Positions 28,889-38,193 of a DNA stretch of 64,000 nt are shown in pieces (position 1 is the first letter of the stretch; every line of letters starts with the position of its first letter). The stretch is taken from the NCBI RefSeq assembly GCF_007752345.1, contig NZ_CP036299.1, positions 3,807,501 to 3,871,500 of the forward strand. The letters run 5' to 3'. The stretch is from Planctopirus ephydatiae (lineage in GTDB: Bacteria > Planctomycetota > Planctomycetia > Planctomycetales > Planctomycetaceae). The translations under genes and the position numbers were made by a program. Under the pieces are notes generated by a model, which saw only the letters and a program-made list of their open reading frames with translations, was not told where the DNA came from and made no database searches.

Positions 28889-30298
28889 GTGTCGATGATT
28901 GCACAAAAAAAGGGCCCATGGTCAGCACGATTAACAATAATCACAATTCTGGCCTTGATGATCGGGGGTTCCCGAAGTGTGCCCGCAAATGATGTCACAC
29001 CTGCACCAACGACGCAACCATTTGTCGCAGCAGACATTGCGTTTGTGCTGATTGCCACGGCCATGGTCCTGGCCATGGCCATTCCCGGATTGGCTCTCTT
29101 TTACGGCGGTCTGGTTCGCCGGAAGAACATCCTCAGCATCATGATGCAATGCGTGAGTCTGACCGGACTGATGTCAGTGATCTGGCTGCTCTATGGCTAC
29201 AGTCTCGTCTTCGCTCCCGATCTCCCCTACTCGTTGGGATTCGTCGGGGGGTTCGATTTCGTCGCTATGAATGGAGTTCTGCCGACAAATAGTGAATCTG
29301 GCCAGACGATTCCTGCCGTCGGAACCATTCCGCGGATGTCTCATTTCATGTTTCAAATGATGTTTTTCATCATTACTCCCACGCTGATTTGTGGTGCTTT
29401 TGCCGAAAGATTGCGATTTGCATCGGTCTGCTGGTTCTCGGTGTTATGGGGCACGTTCGTGTATTGCCCGGTTGCCCATTGGATCTGGTCAGATACTGGC
29501 TGGTTCAGTGAGTTCAATACTACGAACCCATGGTGCAAAGCTTTCGATTTTGCGGGAGGAACCGTAGTGCATATCACTTCAGGGGTCTCAGCACTCATCT
29601 GTGCCATTATTATTGGCAACCGATTAGGGTTTCGTCAGGAACCCATGCCTCCCCACAATCTGACATACACCGCCTTGGGTGCGATGTTGTTATGGCTAGG
29701 TTGGTTTGGCTTTAATGCCGGTAGTGCCCTGGCAGCGAATCCCCTTGCTGTTGCAGCATTTACGGCTACTCACATGGCCGCTGCTTCCGGTCTTCTCGGG
29801 TGGTCTTTGATGGAGTGGTTGAGCCATGGCCGAGTGACTTTGCTGGGAGCATGCTCAGGTGCTGTCGCTGGATTAGTCGTGATCACTCCGGCCTGTGGTA
29901 CCTGCTCACCATTAAGTGCATTACTGATGGGGATCATGGGAGGAGCGGTCTGTTACCTCGCCTGTACCCGCCTGAAAAATGCCTTCCAGTACGATGACTC
30001 GCTGGACGCTTTCGGAATTCATGGTGTGGGTGGTTTGCTGGGTGCCATTCTGACGGGTGTATTCGCTACTCGCATGATGAAAGGAGGGACTGAACCGCTG
30101 GGATTGATTGATGGACATCCCGAGCAGATTCTCTATCAGGTGATCGCGGCCCTGGTTACAGCCCTTTACGCCGCATTCATTTCGGTCATTTTACTGAAAA
30201 TCATCGATTCCAGCCTGGGATTACGTGTCTCTCAGCAGGCAGAACTCCAGGGGCTGGACATCGCAGAGCACGGCGAGGAAGGCTACATCTTCCACTGA
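28889..30298 (+). CDS. amt: Ammonium transporter (Amt family)
   Basis: Amt carries ammonium into the cell and is gated by PII proteins. GTG 28889 is preferred because AGAAGG lies 6 bases upstream; ATG 28895 is equally possible. A signal-peptide-like segment (RLTIITILALMIGGSRSVPA) precedes the 11-span core. Motifs: PGLALFYGGLVRRKNIL, the pore region around WSDTGWFSE, FAGGTVVHITSGVSAL with its conserved His, LGWFGFNAGSA, and DAFGIHGVGGLLGAILTGVF with the second pore His. The C-terminal tail ends LDIAEHGEEGYI, the conserved PII-contacting tail. Two PII genes and glnD follow on the same strand. Confidence 0.96.
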   Translation: MSMIAQKKGPWSARLTIITILALMIGGSRSVPANDVTPAPTTQPFVAADIAFVLIATAMVLAMAIPGLALFYGGLVRRKNILSIMMQCVSLTGLMSVIWLLYGYSLVFAPDLPYSLGFVGGFDFVAMNGVLPTNSESGQTIPAVGTIPRMSHFMFQMMFFIITPTLICGAFAERLRFASVCWFSVLWGTFVYCPVAHWIWSDTGWFSEFNTTNPWCKAFDFAGGTVVHITSGVSALICAIIIGNRLGFRQEPMPPHNLTYTALGAMLLWLGWFGFNAGSALAANPLAVAAFTATHMAAASGLLGWSLMEWLSHGRVTLLGACSGAVAGLVVITPACGTCSPLSALLMGIMGGAVCYLACTRLKNAFQYDDSLDAFGIHGVGGLLGAILTGVFATRMMKGGTEPLGLIDGHPEQILYQVIAALVTALYAAFISVILLKIIDSSLGLRVSQQAELQGLDIAEHGEEGYIFH

Positions 30299-30558
30299 AC
30301 CTCACCAACACTGAGCCTGACTTGGTACGGTAATCAGTGTCAAAACACGACCTTCTGATTCAGCGGCACGCATTTTTCAGTGCGTAACAACAATCGAGGA
30401 TTCGAAGTGGATCAATCCACACTCGATCCCTGTCGAAATCCCTCCAGGCAAAAAAGCGATTTTTGTTTGCTCATGCAGTGATCCCAGCAATTCGACAGCC
30501 TCATGCTGCCGAATTCGATTGGCTGTTTGCAGATCTCTACGCCCTGATTTCCACGTGA

Positions 30559-30909
<351 letters not shown>

Positions 30910-31077
30910 TAAGCCTTCAACTGATTCGTTGAGGGTGAAGCCTCTCAGGGCAGCCGGTTGATGCGATGCCCCCTAAATCGCCATCAAGTTCTGCCCTCTT
31001 CCAAAATTTGGGGTAAAATCGGGCACAAAACCTGCTGAGTGCTGTGTATAGTCGGCGGGAGTGACGAATCTCGCTGA

Positions 31078-31575
<498 letters not shown>

Positions 31576-31616
31576 CCTCCGATCGAGCTATCCGCGATCA
31601 TGCATTGATCACCGTC

Positions 31617-31664
31617 AACAGCGGCGAATGATTGGAATTCACAATCATTGCGCCGCTGTTTTCA
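31617..31664 (+). terminator. Rho-independent terminator after the second PII gene
   Basis: An 18-bp stem with one bulged G (arms 31617-31634 and 31642-31660), 7-base loop, then TTTTC. It is the only obvious structure in the 310-base gap before glnD. The rest of that gap presumably carries the glnD promoter. Confidence 0.88.
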
Positions 31665-31885
31665 TTGGCTTATCACTCCCCGCCTTCTGGACAGAATCGA
31701 TTCCAGCGATTCGTCGTCCTTCAATTTCTATTTTTCTCGCATTGAAATCGGCCGATTTCGTCAGATTGATCTTCACTTGTGCTAAATTCCCTATTGTCGA
31801 GAATACGTTATGGTTCTTCTGTGACGATTATCAGGCTTTTCCTGAACATCAACTTTGACGAAACAACTGCTGCCACTGACGCTTC

Positions 31886-34573
31886 ATGACTACAGCCTCC
31901 TGCAAAACTCTGCCTACTGAGCGTGCACTTCGTCTGCCGGCCGCCCGGCAACGATTGGACGAACTCAGACAGCAGATCTCCCTACGAATCGCCCAACACT
32001 CCACGGGCTTGCAGATCACCAGTTGGTTTTCGGAGCAGGTGGATGATCTTCTCAACCAACTCTGGAACGGTATCCTCACAGAATACCCGGCTGAGTTTCG
32101 TGCGGAATTATCCTCCGCAATTGCCCTGATTTCTGTAGGAGGAACCGGACGCGGCGATCTGGCCCCCTACTCGGATATCGATTTGCTGATTGTGCATCGG
32201 ACTGCCGGAGGTGAGAGGTGGCATGAATTTGCCGCACAGTTTGTGAGAGATTGCTGGGATGCCGGACTCAAACTGGGCCACAGCACCCGCTCGATTCCCG
32301 ATGCCATTCGCATGGCCCGGGACGACACTCAGTTTGCCACCTCACTGCTGGAAGCCCGATTGCTTGTCGGCCACAAACCACTCTTCGATGACCTGATGCG
32401 GAAATTCCAATGGAATGTCGTTCGAGGTCGGCTGCACACCATACTCTCGTCATCGATTGCCGAAAGAGACAAAGAACAGGCCACACATGGTGCCACCAAC
32501 CAGGAACTCGAACCTGATGTGAAACGCTCTCCCGGTGGTCTGAGGGATATCCATCTCATTCGCTGGCTCAGCCAGTTGAGAACTGGTTCAAGTGACCCAG
32601 AAGCCTTGCGTCTAGCTGGTTTAATGACGCGAGATGAACTGTTAAGACTCGTGACGGCCTATGACTATCTGCTCTCGATTCGATTGACACTGCATTTAGC
32701 TGCCGGACGGGCCAACGATGTCCTCACCCGCAGTGAACAAGTACGAATTGCACAGGATCGCGGCATCGAGGCCAGTGGTGGGCAGCTCGCCGTCGAAAAA
32801 TTCATGCAGGAGTATTTCCGACACACTAGTACTGTCTCTGAACTGGCCACACGACTGGTGAGAAAGCATTTGCCCTCGCGCTGGCAGGATGTCCTCTGGA
32901 GACCTGTCGTCACTCACCGGGTTGATACGATTTATCGAATCAGCCCGGACCAGATCGATGTTCCCCGGCGTTTTCGCAACCAGCTGGCATCGCTGGAAGA
33001 CCTTCTCAGGCTTTACTGGTCGGCCGCAATGTACAAGGTGCCTTTTGCCGACGATCTCGAAGAATTTGTCAGTACCAGAACTCGCGAACTCCCCGAAACT
33101 TTGACAGTCGAAGCGGGAAGGATTTTCCTCGATATCTTAAGCCGTTCTCGCTGCGTGAGCCGAATTTTGCGGAGCATGTATCGAACAGGCGTGCTTGAAC
33201 TGGTACTGCCCTGCTTCCGGCATGTCAGGTGTCTCTTACAGTTCAATCAGTATCACCAGTTTACTGTTGATGAACACACGTTGAGGGCCATCGAAGCAGC
33301 AGAGTCCTTTGCCGAGTTACAATCGCCACTCGGAGAAGCCTTTCGTGAAATTCGACATCGTGATGTCCTGTTTCTCGCACTGCTGCTGCATGATGCCGGC
33401 AAAGGATACGAAGAAGATCACTCAGAAGTTGGCAGACGACTGGCCATCGAAGCGGCTCAGCGGTTTCGCATGGCATCGTATCACCGGGATACTGTCGTCT
33501 TTCTCGTCCACAAGCATCTGATGATGGCACATCTGGCCTTTCGCCGGGACACGACTGACCCTGATGTTCTGCTCCGTTTCACTCATGAAGTGGGTACCGT
33601 TGATCGTCTGAGAATGCTCTATGTCTTGACGGCGGCAGATATCACGGGAGTTGGCCCCGGGGTCTGGAACGAGTGGAAGGCCGAACTGCTGGATAACCTT
33701 TTCAGTGGTGCGATGCAGGCACTTTCCGGCAACAGCGATATGCCGCAAATGATTGATCTCCAGTCGAGAGTTCTCTCAGCGGTGGTGGATGAACTTTCGC
33801 GTCCGACAACAGGAGAAGAAAAAGAGCGAATTGCCAAAGTGGTCAAGCAACTCTTTACCACGCTTCCTCGCCACTACCTGCAAGGAAATTCGGTCGAGAG
33901 AATTTCATCGGATCTGCGAATCGTCATGGAACGCAGACCAGACGAAATTCATATCTCAGGCCGTTATGAACCCGAAACTAACTCCGTCGAGTATCGAATT
34001 ATCACTCGGGAAAGTGTTGCGGAAGGATGTTTCCATAAGATTACCGGGGCCTTAACTTCCCAGCGAATGGAAATTCTTTCTGCCCAGATCTCGACGACAA
34101 CGGAAGGCGTGATCATCGACAGCTTCCGGGTGAACGATATTGATCACTCAAATGAAGTTCCCCAGTTCCGCCTTGATGAAGTCTGCCGCACAATCCGGGG
34201 TGTGCTGACGGGTGAAACCAATGTGAATCAACTTGTTGAACGTCGGCGGCGCACGATTTTTTCCAGGCCACTGATCGCGGGCCAGTTTTCCGATCTTCCT
34301 GAGCAGGTGTTAATCGATAATGAATCGTCTGAGCGATGTACGATTGTAGATATCTTCGCTCATGATCGCCCCGGGCTGCTCTACTCGATCAGTCGCCAGC
34401 TCTTTGAGCTTGAACTCTCGATTGTGCTGGCCAAAATTTCCACCCATCTGGATCAGGTGGTCGATGTGTTTTACATCACCGACAAGCGTCATCAGAAGAT
34501 CAATGATCCCGAACGATTGCAGAAGCTGGAATTGCTGCTCCACGAGTGTATTTCACGAGTCAATTATGGTTGA
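31886..34573 (+). CDS. glnD: Bifunctional PII uridylyltransferase/uridylyl-removing enzyme
   Basis: GlnD adds UMP to PII Tyr51 when glutamine is low and removes it when glutamine is high. The 895-residue length is normal. Order: nucleotidyltransferase domain with GGTGRGDLAPYSDIDLL (about 86-102), the linker region with KRSPGGLRDIHLIRW (about 213), the HD domain (VDEHTLRAIEA, then LLLHDAGKGYEEDHSEVG about 500-520), and two C-terminal ACT domains (from about 690 and about 815; IFAHDRPGLLYSISRQL). The ACT domains sense glutamine. All four GlnD parts are intact, matching two PII copies with Tyr51 upstream. Confidence 0.97.
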   Translation: MTTASCKTLPTERALRLPAARQRLDELRQQISLRIAQHSTGLQITSWFSEQVDDLLNQLWNGILTEYPAEFRAELSSAIALISVGGTGRGDLAPYSDIDLLIVHRTAGGERWHEFAAQFVRDCWDAGLKLGHSTRSIPDAIRMARDDTQFATSLLEARLLVGHKPLFDDLMRKFQWNVVRGRLHTILSSSIAERDKEQATHGATNQELEPDVKRSPGGLRDIHLIRWLSQLRTGSSDPEALRLAGLMTRDELLRLVTAYDYLLSIRLTLHLAAGRANDVLTRSEQVRIAQDRGIEASGGQLAVEKFMQEYFRHTSTVSELATRLVRKHLPSRWQDVLWRPVVTHRVDTIYRISPDQIDVPRRFRNQLASLEDLLRLYWSAAMYKVPFADDLEEFVSTRTRELPETLTVEAGRIFLDILSRSRCVSRILRSMYRTGVLELVLPCFRHVRCLLQFNQYHQFTVDEHTLRAIEAAESFAELQSPLGEAFREIRHRDVLFLALLLHDAGKGYEEDHSEVGRRLAIEAAQRFRMASYHRDTVVFLVHKHLMMAHLAFRRDTTDPDVLLRFTHEVGTVDRLRMLYVLTAADITGVGPGVWNEWKAELLDNLFSGAMQALSGNSDMPQMIDLQSRVLSAVVDELSRPTTGEEKERIAKVVKQLFTTLPRHYLQGNSVERISSDLRIVMERRPDEIHISGRYEPETNSVEYRIITRESVAEGCFHKITGALTSQRMEILSAQISTTTEGVIIDSFRVNDIDHSNEVPQFRLDEVCRTIRGVLTGETNVNQLVERRRRTIFSRPLIAGQFSDLPEQVLIDNESSERCTIVDIFAHDRPGLLYSISRQLFELELSIVLAKISTHLDQVVDVFYITDKRHQKINDPERLQKLELLLHECISRVNYG

Positions 34574-34775
34574 CCAGACTTGTTGATCTCACTTCACGAG
34601 GGAATCACGATTTTCTCATGAATCAGTGAGCCCATGCTGGTTTACTGGTCGCAATTCCAGAGATTGAGAAGAGGGATTGGTGAAAAATCACCTCGTGGCT
34701 ATATTCTCCCAGAGCTGGAGAATTTCGAACCCGCCAGCGGCATGGGCAGAGGCCCCGCTCTTCGGAGAACTCGTG

Positions 34776-34940
34776 GTGCACTATTGCGAAATGGAAGTCG
34801 CAGTTGGCGATGTCATTCGCCTCGAAAACTGTGTCATGACTATCCTCGATATCGATGGTGAAGAGATTACTGTCAAACTCGATCTGGATGACGAACCTTT
34901 TCCAGTCATTGGCAGTTTAAAACTGTCTCGTCCCAGATAA
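34776..34940 (+). CDS. Small beta-rich protein of unknown function (start uncertain)
   Basis: A short frame whose second half is protein-like and hydrophilic: VAVGDVIRLENCVMTILDID, then GEEITVKLDLDDEPF, a pattern of alternating strands. GTG 34776 has GGAG at 8 bases and gives 54 residues. GTG 34680 with GAGGG upstream gives 86 residues, but the added part is poorly protein-like. Not recognised. It lies between glnD and ribBA. Confidence 0.5.
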   Translation: MHYCEMEVAVGDVIRLENCVMTILDIDGEEITVKLDLDDEPFPVIGSLKLSRPR

Positions 34941-35013
34941 CCGGGTTTCGAGTCTTCGACGGTCCGGCATTTCCCGAAGCTGTGACCGCTTCGCCCAATC
35001 TGATTGCGCCTGG

Positions 35014-35062
35014 GTGCCAACGGATCGATGGCACTGCTATGATACCATAGGCACTCGTGCCA
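35014..35062 (+). promoter_or_regulatory. Alternative-stem leader element upstream of ribBA
   Basis: GTGCCA (35014-35019) can pair with TGGCAC (35029-35034), or TGGCAC can pair with a second GTGCCA (35057-35062) around a small CTATG/CATAG hairpin. The element lies 160 bases before the ribBA start. It does not match the FMN riboswitch. Function is speculative. Confidence 0.25.
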
Positions 35063-35223
35063 GATCTCTGCTTAGCTTTTGAAAACAAAGCGATTGCAAA
35101 ACAGAAATCTGGCTCCTCGCATCAGTGCAATTGCCCGCTTCAGTCAGACTTTCGCAAACATTCCATAGAAGATTGTCCATCTATGCGAGTAGTGCGAGGA
35201 TATTTGCCACGACACAGGTTCCT

Positions 35224-36495
35224 ATGGATACAGGTCAGCCAATCGAAGGACTGAGCACTATTGATGAAGCCATTGCGGCTCTCAAAAATGGTCGCATCAT
35301 TATTGTGATCGATGACGAAGAGCGGGAAAACGAAGGTGATTTCGTTTGTGCTGCCGAATCGATCACACCAGAAATGGTCACCTTCATGCTCAGGTACGGA
35401 GCCGGAGTTCTTTGTGTTCCCTTAACGAAAGAAGCGGCCGATCGACAAGGTCTGGTTCCGATTGTGGACAGCTCACAGAATGATGCTCCGAATCACACGT
35501 TGTTTCTGACGCCCGTCGACCATCGTCACGCAGGTTCTGGTGTTTCCAGTGAAAACAGGGCAATGACGATCAGGGCGATGGCTGACCCGAAATCCTCGCG
35601 GCATGACTTTGTCAGGCCTGGCCATATCAATCCTCTGCTGGCCAAGGAGGGTGGTGTCTTAAGGCGTTCAGGACACACCGAAGCCACTGTCGATCTGATG
35701 AAGATTGCCGGGCTAGAGCCCGTGGGTGTGCTGATCGAAATCCTTAGCGAATCTGGTCAGGGCATGGCCGCACTCCCTGAATTGAGACAACTCGCTGCCA
35801 GACACTCGATGCCAATCATTTCAATCGAGCAGATCATCCGCTATCGCCGGTTGCGGGAGCAACTTGTTTCCCGAGAAGCGGAAGTCCCCCTGAACACCAG
35901 GGAGTACGGTCAATTCAAAGTGATTGCTTATCGTGTCGAACACGATGATCAACAGCCACTCGCTCTCGTATGGGGAGACTTGGCATCAGCCACAAACCCT
36001 CTGGTACGCGTCCACTCCTCCTGCTTTACAGGTGACGTTCTGGACTCTCTTCGCTGCGATTGCGGTGACCAGCTTCATCTGGCGATGAGAATGATCAACA
36101 GCGCCGGCGCAGGCGCAGTGATTTATCTGCCGCAGGAAGGGCGTGGAATTGGTCTGACTGCGAAACTGAAAGCCTACATGCTTCAAGATGAAGGCTATGA
36201 CACTGTCGAAGCCAATCACAAACTCGGCTTCAAATCCGACAGTCGGGATTACATGATCGGCCTGCAGATTCTCAAAGATCTGGGGTTATCAAGCATCCGA
36301 TTGCTGACAAACAATCCCAAGAAAATGCAGGCCTTTCCCGCCTTCGATCTCGATGTGGTTGAGCAGGTTCCCATTATTGCGCCGGACGATGAAAATCGTC
36401 GCCATTATATGGCCACCAAGCGAGACAAAATGGGGCATCTGTTACCTGCCGAAATTGTGGTGCAATCCTCGCCTGACGAGAACGCACCACAATGA
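35224..36495 (+). CDS. ribBA: Bifunctional DHBP synthase / GTP cyclohydrolase II
   Basis: RibBA makes both riboflavin precursors: dihydroxybutanone phosphate from ribulose 5-phosphate, and the pyrimidine from GTP. ATG 35224 is chosen because homology begins just after it; 35125 would add 33 unconserved residues. The RibB half (residues about 10-205) has DDEERENEGDFVCAAE and HTEATVDLM. The RibA half (about 210-410) has the zinc cysteines in SSCFTGDVLDSLRCDCG, LPQEGRGIGLTAKL, and GFKSDSRDYMIGLQIL. Both halves look active. It converges with csrA, only 7 bases between the stops. Confidence 0.96.
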   Translation: MDTGQPIEGLSTIDEAIAALKNGRIIIVIDDEERENEGDFVCAAESITPEMVTFMLRYGAGVLCVPLTKEAADRQGLVPIVDSSQNDAPNHTLFLTPVDHRHAGSGVSSENRAMTIRAMADPKSSRHDFVRPGHINPLLAKEGGVLRRSGHTEATVDLMKIAGLEPVGVLIEILSESGQGMAALPELRQLAARHSMPIISIEQIIRYRRLREQLVSREAEVPLNTREYGQFKVIAYRVEHDDQQPLALVWGDLASATNPLVRVHSSCFTGDVLDSLRCDCGDQLHLAMRMINSAGAGAVIYLPQEGRGIGLTAKLKAYMLQDEGYDTVEANHKLGFKSDSRDYMIGLQILKDLGLSSIRLLTNNPKKMQAFPAFDLDVVEQVPIIAPDDENRRHYMATKRDKMGHLLPAEIVVQSSPDENAPQ

Positions 36496-36502
36496 CCTGA
36501 AA

Positions 36503-36760
36503 TCAACACTCAACGACTTCTGCCAGCTTCGGAGAATGGTCTTCCCGTTGTTGTACCGCATCAAAATTGGCTTTAAAGGCGGCAAAGGCAGCATCCAGCA
36601 TGGCAGATCCATTCTCCGCCAGTTCACCACGCACAATTCTTAGATGCGCGGGAGCTTCAATACCAATTTTGACAGCTCCCTTCCCTGTCTGAACCACCTT
36701 AATGACGATATCGTTTCCGAGGTGAATTGATTCCGATTTCTTGCGTGTCAACACCAGCAT
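36503..36760 (-). CDS. csrA: Carbon storage regulator CsrA
   Basis: CsrA is a dimeric RNA-binding protein that blocks ribosome binding at GGA-containing leaders. The start [15 protein letters not shown] and the C-terminal core [12 protein letters not shown] are typical. At 85 residues it is longer than E. coli CsrA (61); the extra tail is acidic and helical. It is usually tied to flagellar regulation (FliW), but no flagellar gene lies here. Confidence 0.95.
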   Translation of the reverse strand: MLVLTRKKSESIHLGNDIVIKVVQTGKGAVKIGIEAPAHLRIVRGELAENGSAMLDAAFAAFKANFDAVQQREDHSPKLAEVVEC

Positions 36761-37192
36761 GATCGACTCCGTTCTCTACGCTCCAGTGGACAATCGTCAC
36801 TCCTCCTTGTGACTCACCCGACAACGAACCTGGTTGTCATGGGTGCCTGCCTGGCATGGTAAGATCCCTATGCGATCTGCATGCCACGATGAAATTCCGC
36901 GGAATTCTCTGCAAACCAATCGACACAACCATAGATCAATCAGACACTTACAACCCACACACGAGTTTCCGGCAAAATCTGCTGACTGAGGCTTCCAGCA
37001 CTTTTTTACAAACCTTCAGCCGGAAACTTGTGTAAACCTCGCCAGGCCGCCAGATCCAGAAAGTCGAAAATACATCTCGCTGGAGGCTGCATCTGTTCGA
37101 AACGGGCCGGTAACCACAAATTGAACGTCAAGTTGAGCCATGCTCATTTGTCGTTCCGCCGCCGGAAAGACCAGCAAATCGGGGCGGCTCGA
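36761..37192. other. Intergenic region between csrA and rpmB
   Basis: Part of a 540-base gap between divergent genes. Short frames across it are out of character with neighbours. No hairpin of note; the rpmB promoter lies at its right end and the csrA promoter must lie at its left. Confidence 0.4.
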
Positions 37193-37220
37193 TTGCAAGC
37201 TGACTCTGACCAGTTATACT
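37193..37220 (+). promoter_or_regulatory. Candidate sigma-70 promoter of rpmB
   Basis: TTGCAA (37193-37198), a 16-base spacer, then TATACT (37215-37220), about 80 bases before the rpmB start. This is the best housekeeping-type box pair seen in the window. Confidence 0.5.
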
Positions 37221-37300
37221 TCCAAATCTTTCTTGCGTGTTTTCGGACTGAAAACTCGTATTCAGGCGAATTAGACTTCCGCAGATGAGAGGATGACCCC

Positions 37301-37561
37301 ATGGGGGCTCAATGTGATCTCTGTAGCAAATCAGTGACTTTCGGCAACACGCTTCAACAGCGTGGCAAGGCGAAGTACCTGGGTGGTAACGGTCGCAAGA
37401 CCACGGGTATTTCCCGTCGTGTCTTCCGCCCCAATCTGCAATCGGTCAACGTTCAGGTTGGCGAACGCAGTCAGAAAATGATGGTCTGCGTGAAGTGCAT
37501 CCGCTCAGGCGTTGTGGCCAAGAAAGTTGTCCGCAAGCCATTTACGCTCCCCACAGTTTAG
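37301..37561 (+). CDS. rpmB: Large ribosomal subunit protein bL28, zinc-ribbon form
   Basis: 86 residues, basic, starting at ATG with GAGGATG upstream. It contains the four Cys of the zinc-binding L28 version (CDLC near 5-8, CVKC near 65-68) and the family core RRVFRPNLQSV. The zinc-bearing form is usually the constitutive one. It stands alone between a promoter and a terminator. Confidence 0.96.
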   Translation: MGAQCDLCSKSVTFGNTLQQRGKAKYLGGNGRKTTGISRRVFRPNLQSVNVQVGERSQKMMVCVKCIRSGVVAKKVVRKPFTLPTV

Positions 37562-37577
37562 TCCAAGTATATTCGTA

Positions 37578-37619
37578 CGAGTGTGCCGGGTTCACCGGCA
37601 TACTCGCATTTAGTTTTTT
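37578..37619 (+). terminator. Rho-independent terminator of rpmB
   Basis: A 12-bp stem (37578-37589 with 37595-37606, one G-T pair), loop GTTCA, then after a short spacer TTTTTT at 37614-37619. Confidence 0.8.
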
Positions 37620-37704
37620 GGTGATGAATCACTGATATAGTGCTGACTAAGTACAATCGCAACTGTCAGCGAGTTTACAGTTCAGCCGTTGATGATTAGT
37701 TTGT

Positions 37705-37760
37705 AAGCCCGACGATTCTCCTCTCACGACTGAGGAAAATTGATCGGGCTTCTGCCTTTT
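37705..37760 (+). terminator. Terminator-like hairpin in the leader of gatC
   Basis: AAGCCCGA and TCGGGCTT close an imperfect stem of about 19 bp (37705-37723 with 37732-37751; one bulge, one mismatch, one G-U), followed by CTGCCTTTTA. It ends only 20 bases before gatC, so it either attenuates gatCAB or ends a short RNA starting after rpmB. Confidence 0.55.
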
Positions 37761-37779
37761 ATCATGCCGGGATTTCATC

Positions 37780-38100
37780 ATGACTGAACCACAACAGGCA
37801 ACGGAAACCAGCCCTGCTCTTCCACTTTCCGATGTGGCACGAATTGCTCGCCTAGCACGACTAAAGCTCACTGAGAATGAACTCGCGATCTACTCGAATC
37901 AACTTGGCAAGATTCTCGAATTCATGACGATCCTTCGAGAAGTGGATACGACCGGCATCGAACCCATGATTTCCGCCGTTCCCTGCGAGAATGTGTTTCG
38001 AGAAGATATCATTGTGGAATCTCTTCCCCGAAAGCTGGCTCTCGCGAATGCCCCCAAAACGGATGGCAAGTCATTTCTGGTTCCCAATATTCTTGGCTAA
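37780..38100 (+). CDS. gatC: Asp/Glu-tRNA amidotransferase subunit C
   Basis: GatC stabilises the GatA-GatB complex that converts Glu-tRNA-Gln and/or Asp-tRNA-Asn to the amide. 106 residues, normal. Motifs: IARLARLKLTENELAIYSNQL and ILEFMTILREVDTTGIEPM; C-terminal DGKSFLVPNIL. First of the gatCAB run; gatA is 93 bases on. Confidence 0.95.
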   Translation: MTEPQQATETSPALPLSDVARIARLARLKLTENELAIYSNQLGKILEFMTILREVDTTGIEPMISAVPCENVFREDIIVESLPRKLALANAPKTDGKSFLVPNILG

Positions 38101-38193
38101 GCTCAGAACGGGTCCCATCGCACAGAATGCCTTGTTTGCTCAAACGATCTGACTTTTTTTCCCGACGTAGAGCCAGTGTCCTGAAGGAGAATT

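Noticed and set aside
34941-35223. FMN riboswitch before ribBA
   Set aside because: The conserved riboswitch segments are absent, although other inverted repeats exist there.
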